Shown: positions 53,896 through 62,933, counted from the stretch's first letter. The stretch is 64,000 nucleotides of DNA from Burkholderia lata (GCF_000012945.1 NC_007511.1:3100001-3164000), one strand, 5' to 3'. Numbers and translations: made by a program. The notes: generated by a model from the letters alone, not told the origin.

Positions 53896-55353
53896 TTACA
53901 TCGGGAAGCCCATCGCCTTGATGCCGCTGATCCACGCGCGCTTCCAGCCGCCTTCCGCATCCGCGCCGTCGAACGCATGGAACGTGATCTTCGCGGCCAT
54001 CCAGCGCATCGGTTCCGGCGGGATGTAGCTCGGGCTCTGGTTCGCGATGTCGAGCTTGCGCTCGGGGCTGTCGCGATCGAACAGGATGTTCAGCCCCATG
54101 AACGCGCCGAACCGGCTCGCCGCGACGCCGAAGCCCGTATAGCCGGCGACGAACACGGCCTTGTCGCCGAGATAGCGCTTCGCGAACACCGAGCCGCGCG
54201 AGCAGTAGTCGATCGGGCCGCCCCACGCGTGCGAGAAGCGCACGTCGCTCAGTTGCGGGAACGTGCGGTAGAACGCTTCCGCGAGCCGGTAATACGTTTC
54301 GCGCTGGCCGTCCTGGTGCGGCTCCGGATCGCCGTCGAAGTGATAGCTCACCAGCCCGCCGAAGATGATGTTGTTGTTCTTCGTCAGACGGAAATAGTTG
54401 AGCTGCGTGCGCGTGTCGTACACGCCCTGGCGATTTTTCCAGCCGATCCGCGCGAGCTGCTCGTCGGTGAGCGGCTCGGTCGCGAGCACGTGGTCGCGCA
54501 CCTGCATCACGCGGCGGTTGATGTCGGGAATCCCGACTTTCGCGGTGCCGCTGCCGAACACGACACGCGGCGCGCGCACGCTGCCCTTCGGCGTCGTCAC
54601 GAAGACGGTGCTGCCTTCGTCGGTCACGGTCACGAGCGGCGTGTGCTCGTACAGCTTCACGCCGAGCTTCAGCGCCGCGCGCTTCAGCCCCCACGCGAGC
54701 TTCGCCGGGTGCACGATGCCGCTGCGGTTACGCGACCACAGCGCGCCCGCGAACAGCGGCGAATTCAGTTGTTCGAGCGTCTCCTCGCGGTTCAGCAGCA
54801 CGACGTTGTGGCCGTACTCGCGATGCAGGTCGTAGTCGCCCTTCAGGTGCGCGATGTGCTCGGGATCAACCGCGACCGTCATCTCGCCGTTCCACTCGAT
54901 ATCGGCATCGATGTCGTAGCGCTTCAGCGTGTCCTCGAAACCGTCGAGGTTGTGATGGCCGAATTCCTCGAGCTGCGCGATGTCGTTCGGGAACACGCGC
55001 ACCGCGTTCGGCAGCCCGTGCATCACCGACGTCGAGATGATCCCGCCCGCGCGGCCCGATGCGCCGTGCGCCACCTTGCCGGCCTCGATCAGCACCACGT
55101 TCAGGTGCGGCATCTGTTCCTTCGCCTGCACGGCCGACCACAGCCCCGTGAAGCCGCCGCCGACGATCAGCAGGTCGGCCGTCACGTCGCCGACGAGTTC
55201 CGGCTCGGTGGCCGGCGCCGCCGGGTTGTCGAGCCAGTACGGGAACAGCTTCGTATTCGCGAGCGCCGCCTCGACGCCCAGTGCGACCGGCGCGCCACGC
55301 ATTGCGTGCGCCTGCTCCGGTGCAGTCTCTCTTGCTTTGACTTCCATTTCCAT
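53896..55353 (-). CDS. DAO-type FAD-dependent oxidoreductase (gamma-glutamylputrescine oxidase-like)
   Basis: This 485-residue protein has the dinucleotide-binding loop LLIVGGGFTGLWSAVQAKEQ (about residues 65-84), VVLIEAGKVAHGASGRAGGI, HPAKLAWGLKRAAL, and HAWGGPIDYCSRGS with AGYTGFGVAASRF near the C-terminus. This is the DadA/PuuB pattern of enzymes that oxidise primary or secondary amines. Start choice among several ATGs is uncertain; I used the ATG at 55353 (MEMEVKAR). It sits in an operon with the EutQ-like cupin and an MFS gene. Confidence 0.88.
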   Translation of the reverse strand: MEMEVKARETAPEQAHAMRGAPVALGVEAALANTKLFPYWLDNPAAPATEPELVGDVTADLLIVGGGFTGLWSAVQAKEQMPHLNVVLIEAGKVAHGASGRAGGIISTSVMHGLPNAVRVFPNDIAQLEEFGHHNLDGFEDTLKRYDIDADIEWNGEMTVAVDPEHIAHLKGDYDLHREYGHNVVLLNREETLEQLNSPLFAGALWSRNRSGIVHPAKLAWGLKRAALKLGVKLYEHTPLVTVTDEGSTVFVTTPKGSVRAPRVVFGSGTAKVGIPDINRRVMQVRDHVLATEPLTDEQLARIGWKNRQGVYDTRTQLNYFRLTKNNNIIFGGLVSYHFDGDPEPHQDGQRETYYRLAEAFYRTFPQLSDVRFSHAWGGPIDYCSRGSVFAKRYLGDKAVFVAGYTGFGVAASRFGAFMGLNILFDRDSPERKLDIANQSPSYIPPEPMRWMAAKITFHAFDGADAEGGWKRAWISGIKAMGFPM

Positions 55354-55371
55354 GATCCCAGCCATCACACG

Positions 55372-55434
55372 CGAAAAACGAAACCGCCGCCGGGCGCGCG
55401 TCACACGGACGACGACACCACGGCGGCGGTTTCG
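55372..55434 (-). terminator. Terminator between the cupin and FAD oxidase genes
   Basis: CGAAACCGCCGCCG (55379-55392) and CGGCGGCGGTTTCG (55421-55434) form a 14-bp perfect stem with a 28-base loop, followed on the minus strand by a TTTTT run. It lies just after the cupin stop. Confidence 0.65.
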
Positions 55435-55438
55435 GGCA

Positions 55439-55783
55439 TCACGACTTCTCGAGCAGCACGTAGAACTTCTTCGCGTCCTCGATCGTCTCCCAGCGGCCCG
55501 CGAAGCCGGCCGGCAGCAGGTAGCCCTGGCCCGGCGTGAATTCCTTGCGATTGCCTTCGACGTCGGTCAGTGCGATCCGGCCCTCGACGAGCCACACGGC
55601 TTCGTCGGCCGCGGTTTCCGGAAACTCCACCGAGCCGACTTTCCCTTCCCACCAGCCGATGATGTAGTTGCCGCTCTTGCCTTCCGCCGCGCGCCAGTCG
55701 CTCTCGTCCATGCCGAAGTCGAGCTTCGTGAATTCGCCGATGCCTGCGCCGAGCGGCAGGATGTCCTTGATCAGTTTGGTCAT
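55439..55783 (-). CDS. EutQ-like cupin protein
   Basis: This 114-residue protein has a single cupin fold: YIIGWWEGKVGSVEFPETAA, DEAVWLVEGRIALTD and FTPGQGYLLPAGFAGRWET. The usual metal-binding His of the first cupin motif is absent; a Glu/Asp pair takes its place, as in DUF861/EutQ-type cupins. It is the first gene before the amine oxidase and is divergent from a LuxR regulator. Its role is unclear; a binding or accessory function for the oxidase pathway is plausible. Confidence 0.85.
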   Translation of the reverse strand: MTKLIKDILPLGAGIGEFTKLDFGMDESDWRAAEGKSGNYIIGWWEGKVGSVEFPETAADEAVWLVEGRIALTDVEGNRKEFTPGQGYLLPAGFAGRWETIEDAKKFYVLLEKS

Positions 55784-55843
55784 CTGAGTCTTTCGTCTCT
55801 TGATTGAAAAAAGCAGAGACAAAGTTACTCATTTACACTGCCC

Positions 55844-55869
55844 CGGTATGCCCCCCTCCGGGGGGGACA
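55844..55869. promoter_or_regulatory. Recurrent CGGTATGCCC...GGGGGACA element between cupin and LuxR genes
   Basis: CGGTATGCCCCCC is followed by TCC and GGGGGGGACA, palindromic around its centre. It lies in the 199-bp divergent region. Confidence 0.55.
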
Positions 55870-55982
55870 AGCGGTGTTTTCCGGTTTCCGACAGGTCGCA
55901 AGGACACCTGCCGGTATTTCCCCCTAATGACGTTTTTCGTTGCCGACGCTACAATCGCGCCGCCTTTCACCCGGGGAACCGC

Positions 55983-56867
55983 ATGCTGCTCAACGTGAAC
56001 CCCTTCCACCGCGACAACGACCGTTTCAACGTGTCGTTCAAGGCGCTGGGCGAGCTGATCGAGACGGTCGGCACGCCGCACTTCGTGCCGCGCCTCACGC
56101 AACTGCTCAATGACGTGGTGCCGCTCGATGTCGCGCATGTCGAACGTTCGCGCGTCGACGGCTCGATGCCCACAGGCTATCGATGCGAATGGATCGGCAG
56201 CAGCGGCATCGACACCGAATCCACCGAAATCTCCGACGTGATGACGCTCTACTACGAGCGCTTTCTCGACAGCGACCCGCTGTTCGCGGGGCTGCGCGGC
56301 AAGACGGGCACGATGCTCGTGGTGCGCGACATCGCGGCGATTCCGCCCGGCGAATTCCGCCAGCGGCTGTTCGACGACGTGCGTATCGGGCACGAATGCG
56401 TGCTCGCGCGCGGCACGCGCTATTCGCAGCATTCGATCGCGCTGGAGCGCGGCCGCGACCGGCCGCCGTTCACGCTCGCCGAGATGAACCGCTTTCGCAG
56501 CATCAGCGACGTGCTGTTTCCGCTGCTCGAACTGCATGCGTCGACCACGGCCGTGCGGCGCATCGCGCATCCCACACCCGAAGTCCATCCGCTCGCGCAG
56601 TTCGATGCGAGGATCGCGGCCGACGGCGTGAAGCTGTCGAAGCGCGAATATGAAACCTGCAAGCACCTGCTGTCCGGCAAGACCGTGCCGGAGACGGCCG
56701 AGATCCTCGGCGTGCGGGTCGCGTCGGCCGAGTCGTACGTGAAGCGCGCGTTTGCGAAGCTCGGCGTACGCACGAAGCGCGAACTCGCCGCGTGGGGTTC
56801 GGCCACCACCGCGCTCCCTGCCGCCGGCTCGCACGACGGCGCCGCGCCGTCGGCCATCCCGCGCTGA
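55983..56867 (+). CDS. LuxR-type regulator, paralogue of the one at 50705
   Basis: This 294-residue protein has an N-terminal sensor-like region (FKALGELIETVGTPHFVPRL; GKTGTMLVVRDIAAIPPGEF) and a C-terminal LuxR helix-turn-helix (LSKREYETCKHLLSGKTVPE; VRVASAESYVKRAFAKLGVR). It has no CheY receiver or autoinducer signature that I can see. It is divergent from the cupin-oxidase-MFS operon and precedes the ureohydrolase gene by 167 bp. Confidence 0.88.
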   Translation: MLLNVNPFHRDNDRFNVSFKALGELIETVGTPHFVPRLTQLLNDVVPLDVAHVERSRVDGSMPTGYRCEWIGSSGIDTESTEISDVMTLYYERFLDSDPLFAGLRGKTGTMLVVRDIAAIPPGEFRQRLFDDVRIGHECVLARGTRYSQHSIALERGRDRPPFTLAEMNRFRSISDVLFPLLELHASTTAVRRIAHPTPEVHPLAQFDARIAADGVKLSKREYETCKHLLSGKTVPETAEILGVRVASAESYVKRAFAKLGVRTKRELAAWGSATTALPAAGSHDGAAPSAIPR

Positions 56868-57034
56868 CGCGCCCGGCCGCGCCGCGCGGCCGCATTCGGT
56901 TGCGCCTCGTCGATGCGGCAGCGCCACTTGCATCGAGACCCGTCGATGTAAACGTTGCGACTTCAAAATCTTCGCGCGAGCGTTCTCCTCTACCATCGGC
57001 CGATCGCTTTACCTCAGAAAAAAGGAGACGGCCC

Positions 57035-57985
57035 ATGCCCCGCGAACTGAATCAACCGATGGGCGGCAACGAGATGCCGCGCTTTGGCGGCATCGCCACG
57101 ATGATGCGGCTGCCGCAAGCCGAAACGACCGACGGCCTCGACGTGTGCTTCGTCGGCGTGCCGCTCGACCTCGGCACGTCGAACCGCTCGGGCTCGCGCT
57201 TCGGCCCGCGCCAGATCCGCACCGAATCCGTGCTGCTGCGCCCGTACAACATGGCCACGCGCGCAGCACCGTTCGATTCGCTGCAGGTGGCCGACATCGG
57301 CGACGTCGCGACCAACCCGTACGACCTGAAGGACTCGGTGCGCCGCATCGAAGAGGCGTACGACGAGATCGTCGCGAACGGCTGCCGGCCGATCACGCTC
57401 GGCGGCGACCACACGATTGCGTGGCCGATCCTGCGCGCGCTGCACAAGAAATACGGCCAGGTCGCCGTCGTGCACGTCGACGCGCATGCGGACGTGAACG
57501 ACACGATGTTCGGCGAGAAGATCGCGCACGGCACGCCGTTCCGCCGCGCGGTGGAAGACGGCCTGCTGCAATGCAACAAGGTCACGCAGATCGGCCTGCG
57601 CGGCACCGGCTACCACGCGGACGATTTCGACTGGTGCCGCCAGCAGGGCTTCACCGTCGTGCAGGCGGAAGAATGCTGGAACAAATCGCTCGCGCCGCTG
57701 ATGGCGCAGGTGCGCGAACGCGTCGGCGACACGCCGGTCTACCTGAGCTTCGACATCGACGGCCTCGATCCGTCGTTCGCGCCCGGCACCGGCACGCCGG
57801 AAATCGGCGGCCTCACCGTGCAGCAAGGTCTCGAGATCGTGCGCGGGATGAAGGGCCTGAACATCGTCGGTGCGGACCTCGTCGAAGTCGCGCCGCCGTA
57901 CGACCCGACCGGCACCACCGCGCTCACCGGCGCGAACCTCGCGTTCGAGATGCTCTGCGTGATGCCGGGCGTCGCCTACCGCTAA
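57035..57985 (+). CDS. Agmatinase-family ureohydrolase (agmatinase or guanidinobutyrase)
   Basis: This 316-residue protein has all metal-ligand motifs of the arginase/agmatinase family: LGGDHTIAWPIL (His), VHVDAHADVNDT (two Asp and His) and LSFDIDGLDPSFAPGTGTPE (two Asp). It cleaves a guanidino group to give urea plus an amine or amino acid. The length and N-terminus are close to guanidinobutyrase/agmatinase. AAAGGAGACGGCCC precedes the ATG. An aldehyde dehydrogenase follows 22 bp later, as in guanidino and polyamine breakdown. Confidence 0.93.
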   Translation: MPRELNQPMGGNEMPRFGGIATMMRLPQAETTDGLDVCFVGVPLDLGTSNRSGSRFGPRQIRTESVLLRPYNMATRAAPFDSLQVADIGDVATNPYDLKDSVRRIEEAYDEIVANGCRPITLGGDHTIAWPILRALHKKYGQVAVVHVDAHADVNDTMFGEKIAHGTPFRRAVEDGLLQCNKVTQIGLRGTGYHADDFDWCRQQGFTVVQAEECWNKSLAPLMAQVRERVGDTPVYLSFDIDGLDPSFAPGTGTPEIGGLTVQQGLEIVRGMKGLNIVGADLVEVAPPYDPTGTTALTGANLAFEMLCVMPGVAYR

Positions 57986-58007
57986 CCCGACCGACAGGAT
58001 GACCCTC

Positions 58008-59489
58008 ATGTCCACTGCCGAGCTTTCCCGTTCCACCGCCACGTTCGTGCTGCCCGCGGCGCACATTGCCGGCCAGCCCGTACGCACGCATGCCGACGCG
58101 CCCGGCGCGCCGATCTTCGACGCGTCGACGGGTGCCGCGATCGGCTGGCAGGAATTCGCGACGGCCGCACACGTCGACGCCGCGGTGCGCGCCGCGCGCG
58201 ACGCGTTCGCCGGCTGGCGCGATACGCCGCCCGCCGAACGCGGCCGCATTCTCGCGAAAATCGCCGAGCGCGTCGAAGCGTCGCGCGATCGCCTCGCGGC
58301 GCTGCAGATGCAGGTGAGCGGCAAGCCGCCGTTCGAGGCCGAAGCCGATGTCGGCGACGTCGCCGCCACGTTCGCGTACTACGCGAAGCTGTGCGAAGAC
58401 CCTGCGCTGTTCGCGGCCGAACCGGTCGCACTGCCGAGCGACGCCGTCACGGCCGAACGCTTCTACGATTCCGTCGGCGTCGCGGCGCTCGTCATGCCGT
58501 GGAACTTCCCGATGGTCACGACCGCGTGGAAGCTCGCACCCGCGCTCGCGGCCGGCTGCGCCGTCGTGCTGAAGCCGTCCGAACTCACGTCGCCCACCGA
58601 ACACGCGCTGCTCGACATCGTCGCCGAAGCCGGCGTGCCGGCCGGCGTCGTCAACGTCGTGAACGGCGGCGCCGAGGTCGGCGCAGCGCTGACCGCGCAT
58701 CCGCTGATCGACAAGATCTCGTTTACCGGCAGCACCGCGGCCGGCCGAAAGGTCATGCAGGCCGCCGCCGTCGACATGAAGCGCGTGACGCTCGAACTCG
58801 GCGGCAAGTCGTCGCTGATCGTGCGCGACGACGCCGATCTCGACGTCGCGGTGTCGCTCGCGGTCGCGGGCGCCTTCACGAACGCAGGCCAGATGTGCTC
58901 GGCCACCGCGCGCATCCTCGTGCACGACAGCGTGTACCGCAGCTTCATGGCCGCGTTCGAAACGGCCGTGCGTGCGCTCGTCGTCGCGCCGCCGGCCGCG
59001 GAACAGGTCGCGATGGGGCCGCTGATCTCCGCCGCGCAGCGTACGCGCGTCGAAGCGATGCTCCAGCAAGGCATCGATGCGGGCGCACGCGTCGCCTTCA
59101 GCGGCCGCGTGGCGGATGCCGGCGGCGACGGCTTCTTCATGGCGCCTGTCGTGATCGCCGAGCCGGCCGCCGACAACCCGCTGTGGACCGACGAAGTGTT
59201 CGGCCCCGTCGCATGCGTGAAATCGTTCCGTACCGACGACGAAGCGATCGCACTCGCGAACGACACGCGCTACGGGCTCGTCGCGACGGTCGTGACGCGC
59301 GATGCGGCCATCGCGAAGCAATTCCAGCAGCGCGTGCGCGCGGGGCTCGTGTGGATCAACGCGCCGCAGCTCATCTACCCGCACGTGTGTTGGGGTGGCT
59401 TCGGGCTCAGCGGAATCGGCCGCGAACTCGGCGTGGCAGGGCTGCGCAGCTATCAGGAACTACGCCACGCGATGCACGCGATCGACTGA
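58008..59489 (+). CDS. NAD(P)-dependent aldehyde dehydrogenase
   Basis: This 493-residue protein has the full family set: VMPWNFPMVTTAWKLAPALA (about residues 161-180), SFTGSTAAGRKVM, the general base Glu in VTLELGGKSSLIV and the catalytic Cys in FTNAGQMCSATAR (about residue 296). It oxidises an aldehyde to an acid, probably an amino- or guanidino-aldehyde made by the amine oxidase. I chose the ATG at 58008 because AGGATGACC precedes it; the ATG at 57999 abuts the ribosome binding site. A strong terminator follows. Confidence 0.9.
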   Translation: MSTAELSRSTATFVLPAAHIAGQPVRTHADAPGAPIFDASTGAAIGWQEFATAAHVDAAVRAARDAFAGWRDTPPAERGRILAKIAERVEASRDRLAALQMQVSGKPPFEAEADVGDVAATFAYYAKLCEDPALFAAEPVALPSDAVTAERFYDSVGVAALVMPWNFPMVTTAWKLAPALAAGCAVVLKPSELTSPTEHALLDIVAEAGVPAGVVNVVNGGAEVGAALTAHPLIDKISFTGSTAAGRKVMQAAAVDMKRVTLELGGKSSLIVRDDADLDVAVSLAVAGAFTNAGQMCSATARILVHDSVYRSFMAAFETAVRALVVAPPAAEQVAMGPLISAAQRTRVEAMLQQGIDAGARVAFSGRVADAGGDGFFMAPVVIAEPAADNPLWTDEVFGPVACVKSFRTDDEAIALANDTRYGLVATVVTRDAAIAKQFQQRVRAGLVWINAPQLIYPHVCWGGFGLSGIGRELGVAGLRSYQELRHAMHAID

Positions 59490-59514
59490 CCAGTGCGGCC
59501 GTTCAGGCCGTTGG

Positions 59515-59552
59515 CGGCACCGTGTCTAGTGGCACGGTGCCGCTTTTTTTTT
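59515..59552 (+). terminator. Strong intrinsic terminator after the ALDH gene
   Basis: CGGCACCGTG and CACGGTGCCG pair perfectly over an 8-base loop, then nine T residues. About 45 bases from the ALDH stop codon into this hairpin recur near 62934 with three differences. Confidence 0.92.
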
Positions 59553-59624
59553 GCCGATTGACGGAGCGAGGCCCCGGAAACCGGCGTGCATCGATCATGC
59601 GTTTGCACGGCGCGCGAGCCCCCG

Positions 59625-60551
59625 TCAATGCGACAGCGCCGCCGCATGATCGTGCTCGCGCAGCGGGCCAGGAATCGCGCACGCCGCGAGCCCGCCCTCA
59701 TCGATCCACGCGCGCGTGCGTTCCGCGGCCTTGTCGATCAGCTGCGCGCACTGTGAGTAATCGTATGACGACACTTCCAGCGGACAGAGCGGCGGCACGA
59801 CATGGATTTGCGCGCGCGCCGCATACAGTTCCAGATCGCGCACCAGTTGCCGCGCGATCACGAGCGTCAGCGCATGCGTCGCATGCGCGATCGCGCTGCG
59901 CGGCGGGACGCGCAACGCGCAGGCGAACCCGGCCGGCAGCACGACGATCCGCTTGACGCCGAGCGCGACCGCCACCGAGATCGGCGTATTGTTCGCGACG
60001 CCGCCGTCGACGAGTTCCACACCGTCGATGCTGACCGACGGAAACACGCCGGGAATCGCCGCGCTGGCCTGCACGGCGTCCACCACCGAGCCGGCGGACA
60101 GCACGACTTCGCGGCCGCTCAGCACCTCGGTCGCGACGATATGGAGCGGCAACGCGGCCTGCTCGATCCGCCGGTACGGCAGGTTCTTTTCCAGCAGCAG
60201 GCGCAGCGCATCGGCCTCGACCAGATGCGGCCGGTTGCGCAGCAGCATCGCGATGAGGCTGCGCATCGAGAACGGCATCACGTCCTGGCGGCGGATCCTG
60301 CACCACAGCGCTTCAAGCATCGCGACGCCGTCCGCGTCCGGGCGGCCGGCGAAATAGGCGGCATTGATCGCGCCCGCCGACGCGCCGATGACGCAACCGG
60401 GCCGTTCGCCGCTCGCGACCAGTTCGCGGAGCATGCCGACCTCGATCGCGCCAAGACTGCCGCCGCCGGCGAACACGAAGGCGGTCGTGAGAGTGGGATC
60501 GGACGTCACGGCGCGCCCTCCTGCGGTTGGCTGCGACAGCACTTTCGCCAT
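59625..60551 (-). CDS. Patatin-like phospholipase
   Basis: This 308-residue protein has the patatin domain: FVFAGGGSLGAIEVGMLREL with the oxyanion glycines (about residues 26-45), the nucleophile serine in VIGASAGAINAAYF (G-x-S-x-G, about residue 58) and the catalytic Asp in ELVDGGVANNTP. It is a lipid acyl hydrolase, probably cytosolic or membrane-associated. No signal peptide is visible. It is a single gene, convergent with the ALDH gene and divergent from the motAB region. Confidence 0.9.
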   Translation of the reverse strand: MAKVLSQPTAGGRAVTSDPTLTTAFVFAGGGSLGAIEVGMLRELVASGERPGCVIGASAGAINAAYFAGRPDADGVAMLEALWCRIRRQDVMPFSMRSLIAMLLRNRPHLVEADALRLLLEKNLPYRRIEQAALPLHIVATEVLSGREVVLSAGSVVDAVQASAAIPGVFPSVSIDGVELVDGGVANNTPISVAVALGVKRIVVLPAGFACALRVPPRSAIAHATHALTLVIARQLVRDLELYAARAQIHVVPPLCPLEVSSYDYSQCAQLIDKAAERTRAWIDEGGLAACAIPGPLREHDHAAALSH

Positions 60552-60984
60552 GATGGATCGTGCGGCGCCCCGGATGTCCTGATGAAAACCCTGCCGGCAT
60601 GCGGCCGCCGCCGTTCAACCGGCGATGCGCGCCGCGTTCCCCGGCCTCCCGCGGCGTCCCTTTCCGGAGAGGATTGCATCACTCCCTCCCCGTTTTCCGC
60701 GCCCATCCGTCCTGGAGTTCACGCGATGGCCGCGCATTTTTTGACTTCGATCAAGAAAACCGCGCAGAACGGCAGGTGCAAACGTGTGCCACGCATGCAT
60801 CCCGCGTGATCCGTGGAATCACGGGTTCAGTTGTCCAGACGATCGCCGTTATTGCATCAACACCCGCCGATCGACGTCGTCTTGCAGCGAATCGGCGCCA
60901 TCGCGGGCATGGAGCGGGGCAGCCAGGCGCCCCGCTCGCTTTTGAACAACGGATGCAGCAGCGCAAGTCGCGGACGAGGTAATC
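60552..60984. other. Intergenic region upstream of motA; no gene seen
   Basis: About 430 bases lie between the patatin start and motA. I see no flhDC genes or other coding frame. A GC-rich hairpin lies at 60912-60937. No clear sigma-28 promoter could be picked out by eye. Confidence 0.45.
60912..60943 (+). terminator. Terminator-like hairpin 42 bp before motA
   Basis: GAGCGGGGC and GCCCCGCTC form a 9-bp perfect stem over an 8-base loop, then GCTTTT. It could end a transcript coming from upstream or attenuate motA. Confidence 0.55.
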
Positions 60985-61854
60985 ATGTTTGTAGCCATCG
61001 GGTGGATCGTCGTCATCGGGTCGGTGATCGGCAGTTTTGTCGGCGTGGGCGGCCATTTGCCGGCGTTGCTGCAGCCCTTCGAGTTGCTGTGCATTTTCGG
61101 CGCCGCACTGGGTGCGTTCGTCGTCAGCAATCCGGTCACGACGCTGAAGAAGACGATCAAGACCCTGCCGACCTGCTTCAAGGGCGGCGGCTACACGAAG
61201 CAGCAATACGTCGAACTGATCGCGCTGCTGTACGAGCTGCTGCAGAAGGCGCGCCGCGACGGCATGATGGCGCTCGAGGCCGACGTCGATGCGCCCGAGC
61301 AAAGCCCGCTGTTCCAGAAGTATTCGCATGTGCTCGAAGACCATCACCTGCTCGACTTCATCGTCGATTACTTGCGGATGATGTCGGGCGGCAACGTGAA
61401 CGTGCTGGAGATGCAGGACCTGATGGACGAGGAACTGCATACGCACCATGCGGAGGCGTCGGTCGCGGCCAATGCGATCCAGAAGATGGCGGACGGCCTG
61501 CCGGCGTTCGGTATCGTCGCCGCGGTGATGGGGGTCGTGCATACGATGGGCTCGGTCGGCGCGCCGCCCGCCGTGCTCGGCAAGATGATCGCCGGCGCGC
61601 TCGTCGGCACCTTCCTCGGCATCCTGCTCGCGTATGGCTTCGTCGGTCCGCTCGCGGATCTGCTCAACGCGAAGGGCCGCGCGGCGGCCAAGCCGTTCCA
61701 GTGCGTGAAGGCCGTACTGCTTGCGTCGATGAGCGGCTACGCGCCGCCGGTGGCGGTGGAATTCGGCCGCAAGGTGCTGTTCACGGCCGATCGCCCGAGC
61801 TTCAAGGAGCTCGACGAGGCCGTCCGCGCGACGAAGTCGCCCAAGGCCGCGTAA
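60985..61854 (+). CDS. motA: Flagellar motor stator protein MotA
   Basis: This 289-residue inner-membrane protein has four transmembrane segments (first one IGWIVVIGSVIGSFVGVGGH; third and fourth around GIVAAVMGVVHTMG and GALVGTFLGILLAYGFVGPL) and the charged cytoplasmic loop with QKARRDGMMALEADVD where Arg and Glu face the rotor. With MotB it forms the proton channel that drives flagellar rotation. It precedes motB by 10 bp. flhDC and the che genes, its usual neighbours in Burkholderia, are not beside it. Confidence 0.95.
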   Translation: MFVAIGWIVVIGSVIGSFVGVGGHLPALLQPFELLCIFGAALGAFVVSNPVTTLKKTIKTLPTCFKGGGYTKQQYVELIALLYELLQKARRDGMMALEADVDAPEQSPLFQKYSHVLEDHHLLDFIVDYLRMMSGGNVNVLEMQDLMDEELHTHHAEASVAANAIQKMADGLPAFGIVAAVMGVVHTMGSVGAPPAVLGKMIAGALVGTFLGILLAYGFVGPLADLLNAKGRAAAKPFQCVKAVLLASMSGYAPPVAVEFGRKVLFTADRPSFKELDEAVRATKSPKAA

Positions 61855-61864
61855 CGGAGGCGCC

Positions 61865-62821
61865 ATGGCCGACAGTCGCTCCACCCCGTCGAAACAGTCC
61901 GTCGCGGCATCGCTCGTCGTCGTGCGCCGCAAGAAAGGCGAGGACCACGACGCCCATCACGGCGGCGCATGGAAAATCGCGTACGCCGATTTCGTCACGG
62001 CGATGATGGCGTTCTTCCTGCTGATGTGGTTGCTCGGCTCGGTCTCCAAGTACGACAAGCAGGGGATCGAGGACTACTTCAACACGCCGCTGTCGACGCT
62101 CCTGTCCGGCGGGCAGGACGCGCAGGCGCCGCGCCCGAGCGTCGTGCAAGGCGGCGGCCGCGACATGTCCGACCCGACGCCGGCGATCGACACGAAAGCG
62201 CAACCGGTGCCGGCCAGCTCGCCCGCCGCACTCGCCGGCATCGTCGATACGCAAAAGCTCGAACGGCTGAAGGCGAAACTGACCGCGGCGATTGCCCAAA
62301 GCCCGTCATTGCGCGCGTATCAGGACCAGATCCGGATCGCGATCACCAACGAGGGCTTGCGCATCGAGATCGTCGATTCGCTCAAGCGCCCGATGTTCGC
62401 GTCGGGCAGTTCGCAACCTGAAAGCTATGCCACCGCGATCCTCAGCCAGATCGGTACGGCGCTCGACGATGTCGAAAACCGCGTATCGATTGCGGGGCAT
62501 ACCGATTCGACGCCGTATCCCGACGGTTCCACCGGCTATTCGAACTGGGAGCTCTCCAGCGATCGCGCGAACGCGGCGCGGCGTGCGCTGGTGGCGGGCG
62601 GGTTGCGGGAAGACAAGCTGCTTCAGGTGCGCGGGCTCGCGGATGTCCTGCCGCTCGACAAGAACGTGGCGGACGAGCCGACCAATCGCCGCATCAGCAT
62701 CCTCGTAATGAACAATGCGGCCGAGCAGGCGTTCTTTCACGACGGCGGCCGGACGACCGTGGACGAAACGGCGGGCGCCCGGGCCGCCGTGCTGCCCGCC
62801 GCGGTTACGCGGCAGCATTAA
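61865..62821 (+). CDS. motB: Flagellar motor stator protein MotB
   Basis: This 318-residue protein has a single N-terminal transmembrane helix with the proton-carrying Asp in WKIAYADFVTAMMAFFLLMW (about residues 36-55), a flexible linker, and a C-terminal OmpA-like peptidoglycan-binding domain (VSIAGHTDSTPYP; NWELSSDRANAARRALVAGG). It anchors the stator to the cell wall. It forms an operon with motA. The gene ends 141 bp before a duplicated terminator element. Confidence 0.95.
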   Translation: MADSRSTPSKQSVAASLVVVRRKKGEDHDAHHGGAWKIAYADFVTAMMAFFLLMWLLGSVSKYDKQGIEDYFNTPLSTLLSGGQDAQAPRPSVVQGGGRDMSDPTPAIDTKAQPVPASSPAALAGIVDTQKLERLKAKLTAAIAQSPSLRAYQDQIRIAITNEGLRIEIVDSLKRPMFASGSSQPESYATAILSQIGTALDDVENRVSIAGHTDSTPYPDGSTGYSNWELSSDRANAARRALVAGGLREDKLLQVRGLADVLPLDKNVADEPTNRRISILVMNNAAEQAFFHDGGRTTVDETAGARAAVLPAAVTRQH

Positions 62822-62933
62822 GCGCGTTCGCGACGGCCTTGGGCCGGAGATGTCCGGCCACGCGCAAGGTCCTCCTGCCCGGCAGCATGTCCGTCCGCTT
62901 CACGGCCACGGTCGGAATAGCCGTGAGCCCCAT

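Noticed and set aside
53792..54694. Fused frame joining the MFS protein at 52601-53791 to upstream sequence
   Set aside because: The upstream part is the antisense-frame shadow of the FAD oxidase; the MFS protein has its own start with GGAGAGAGACACCAG.
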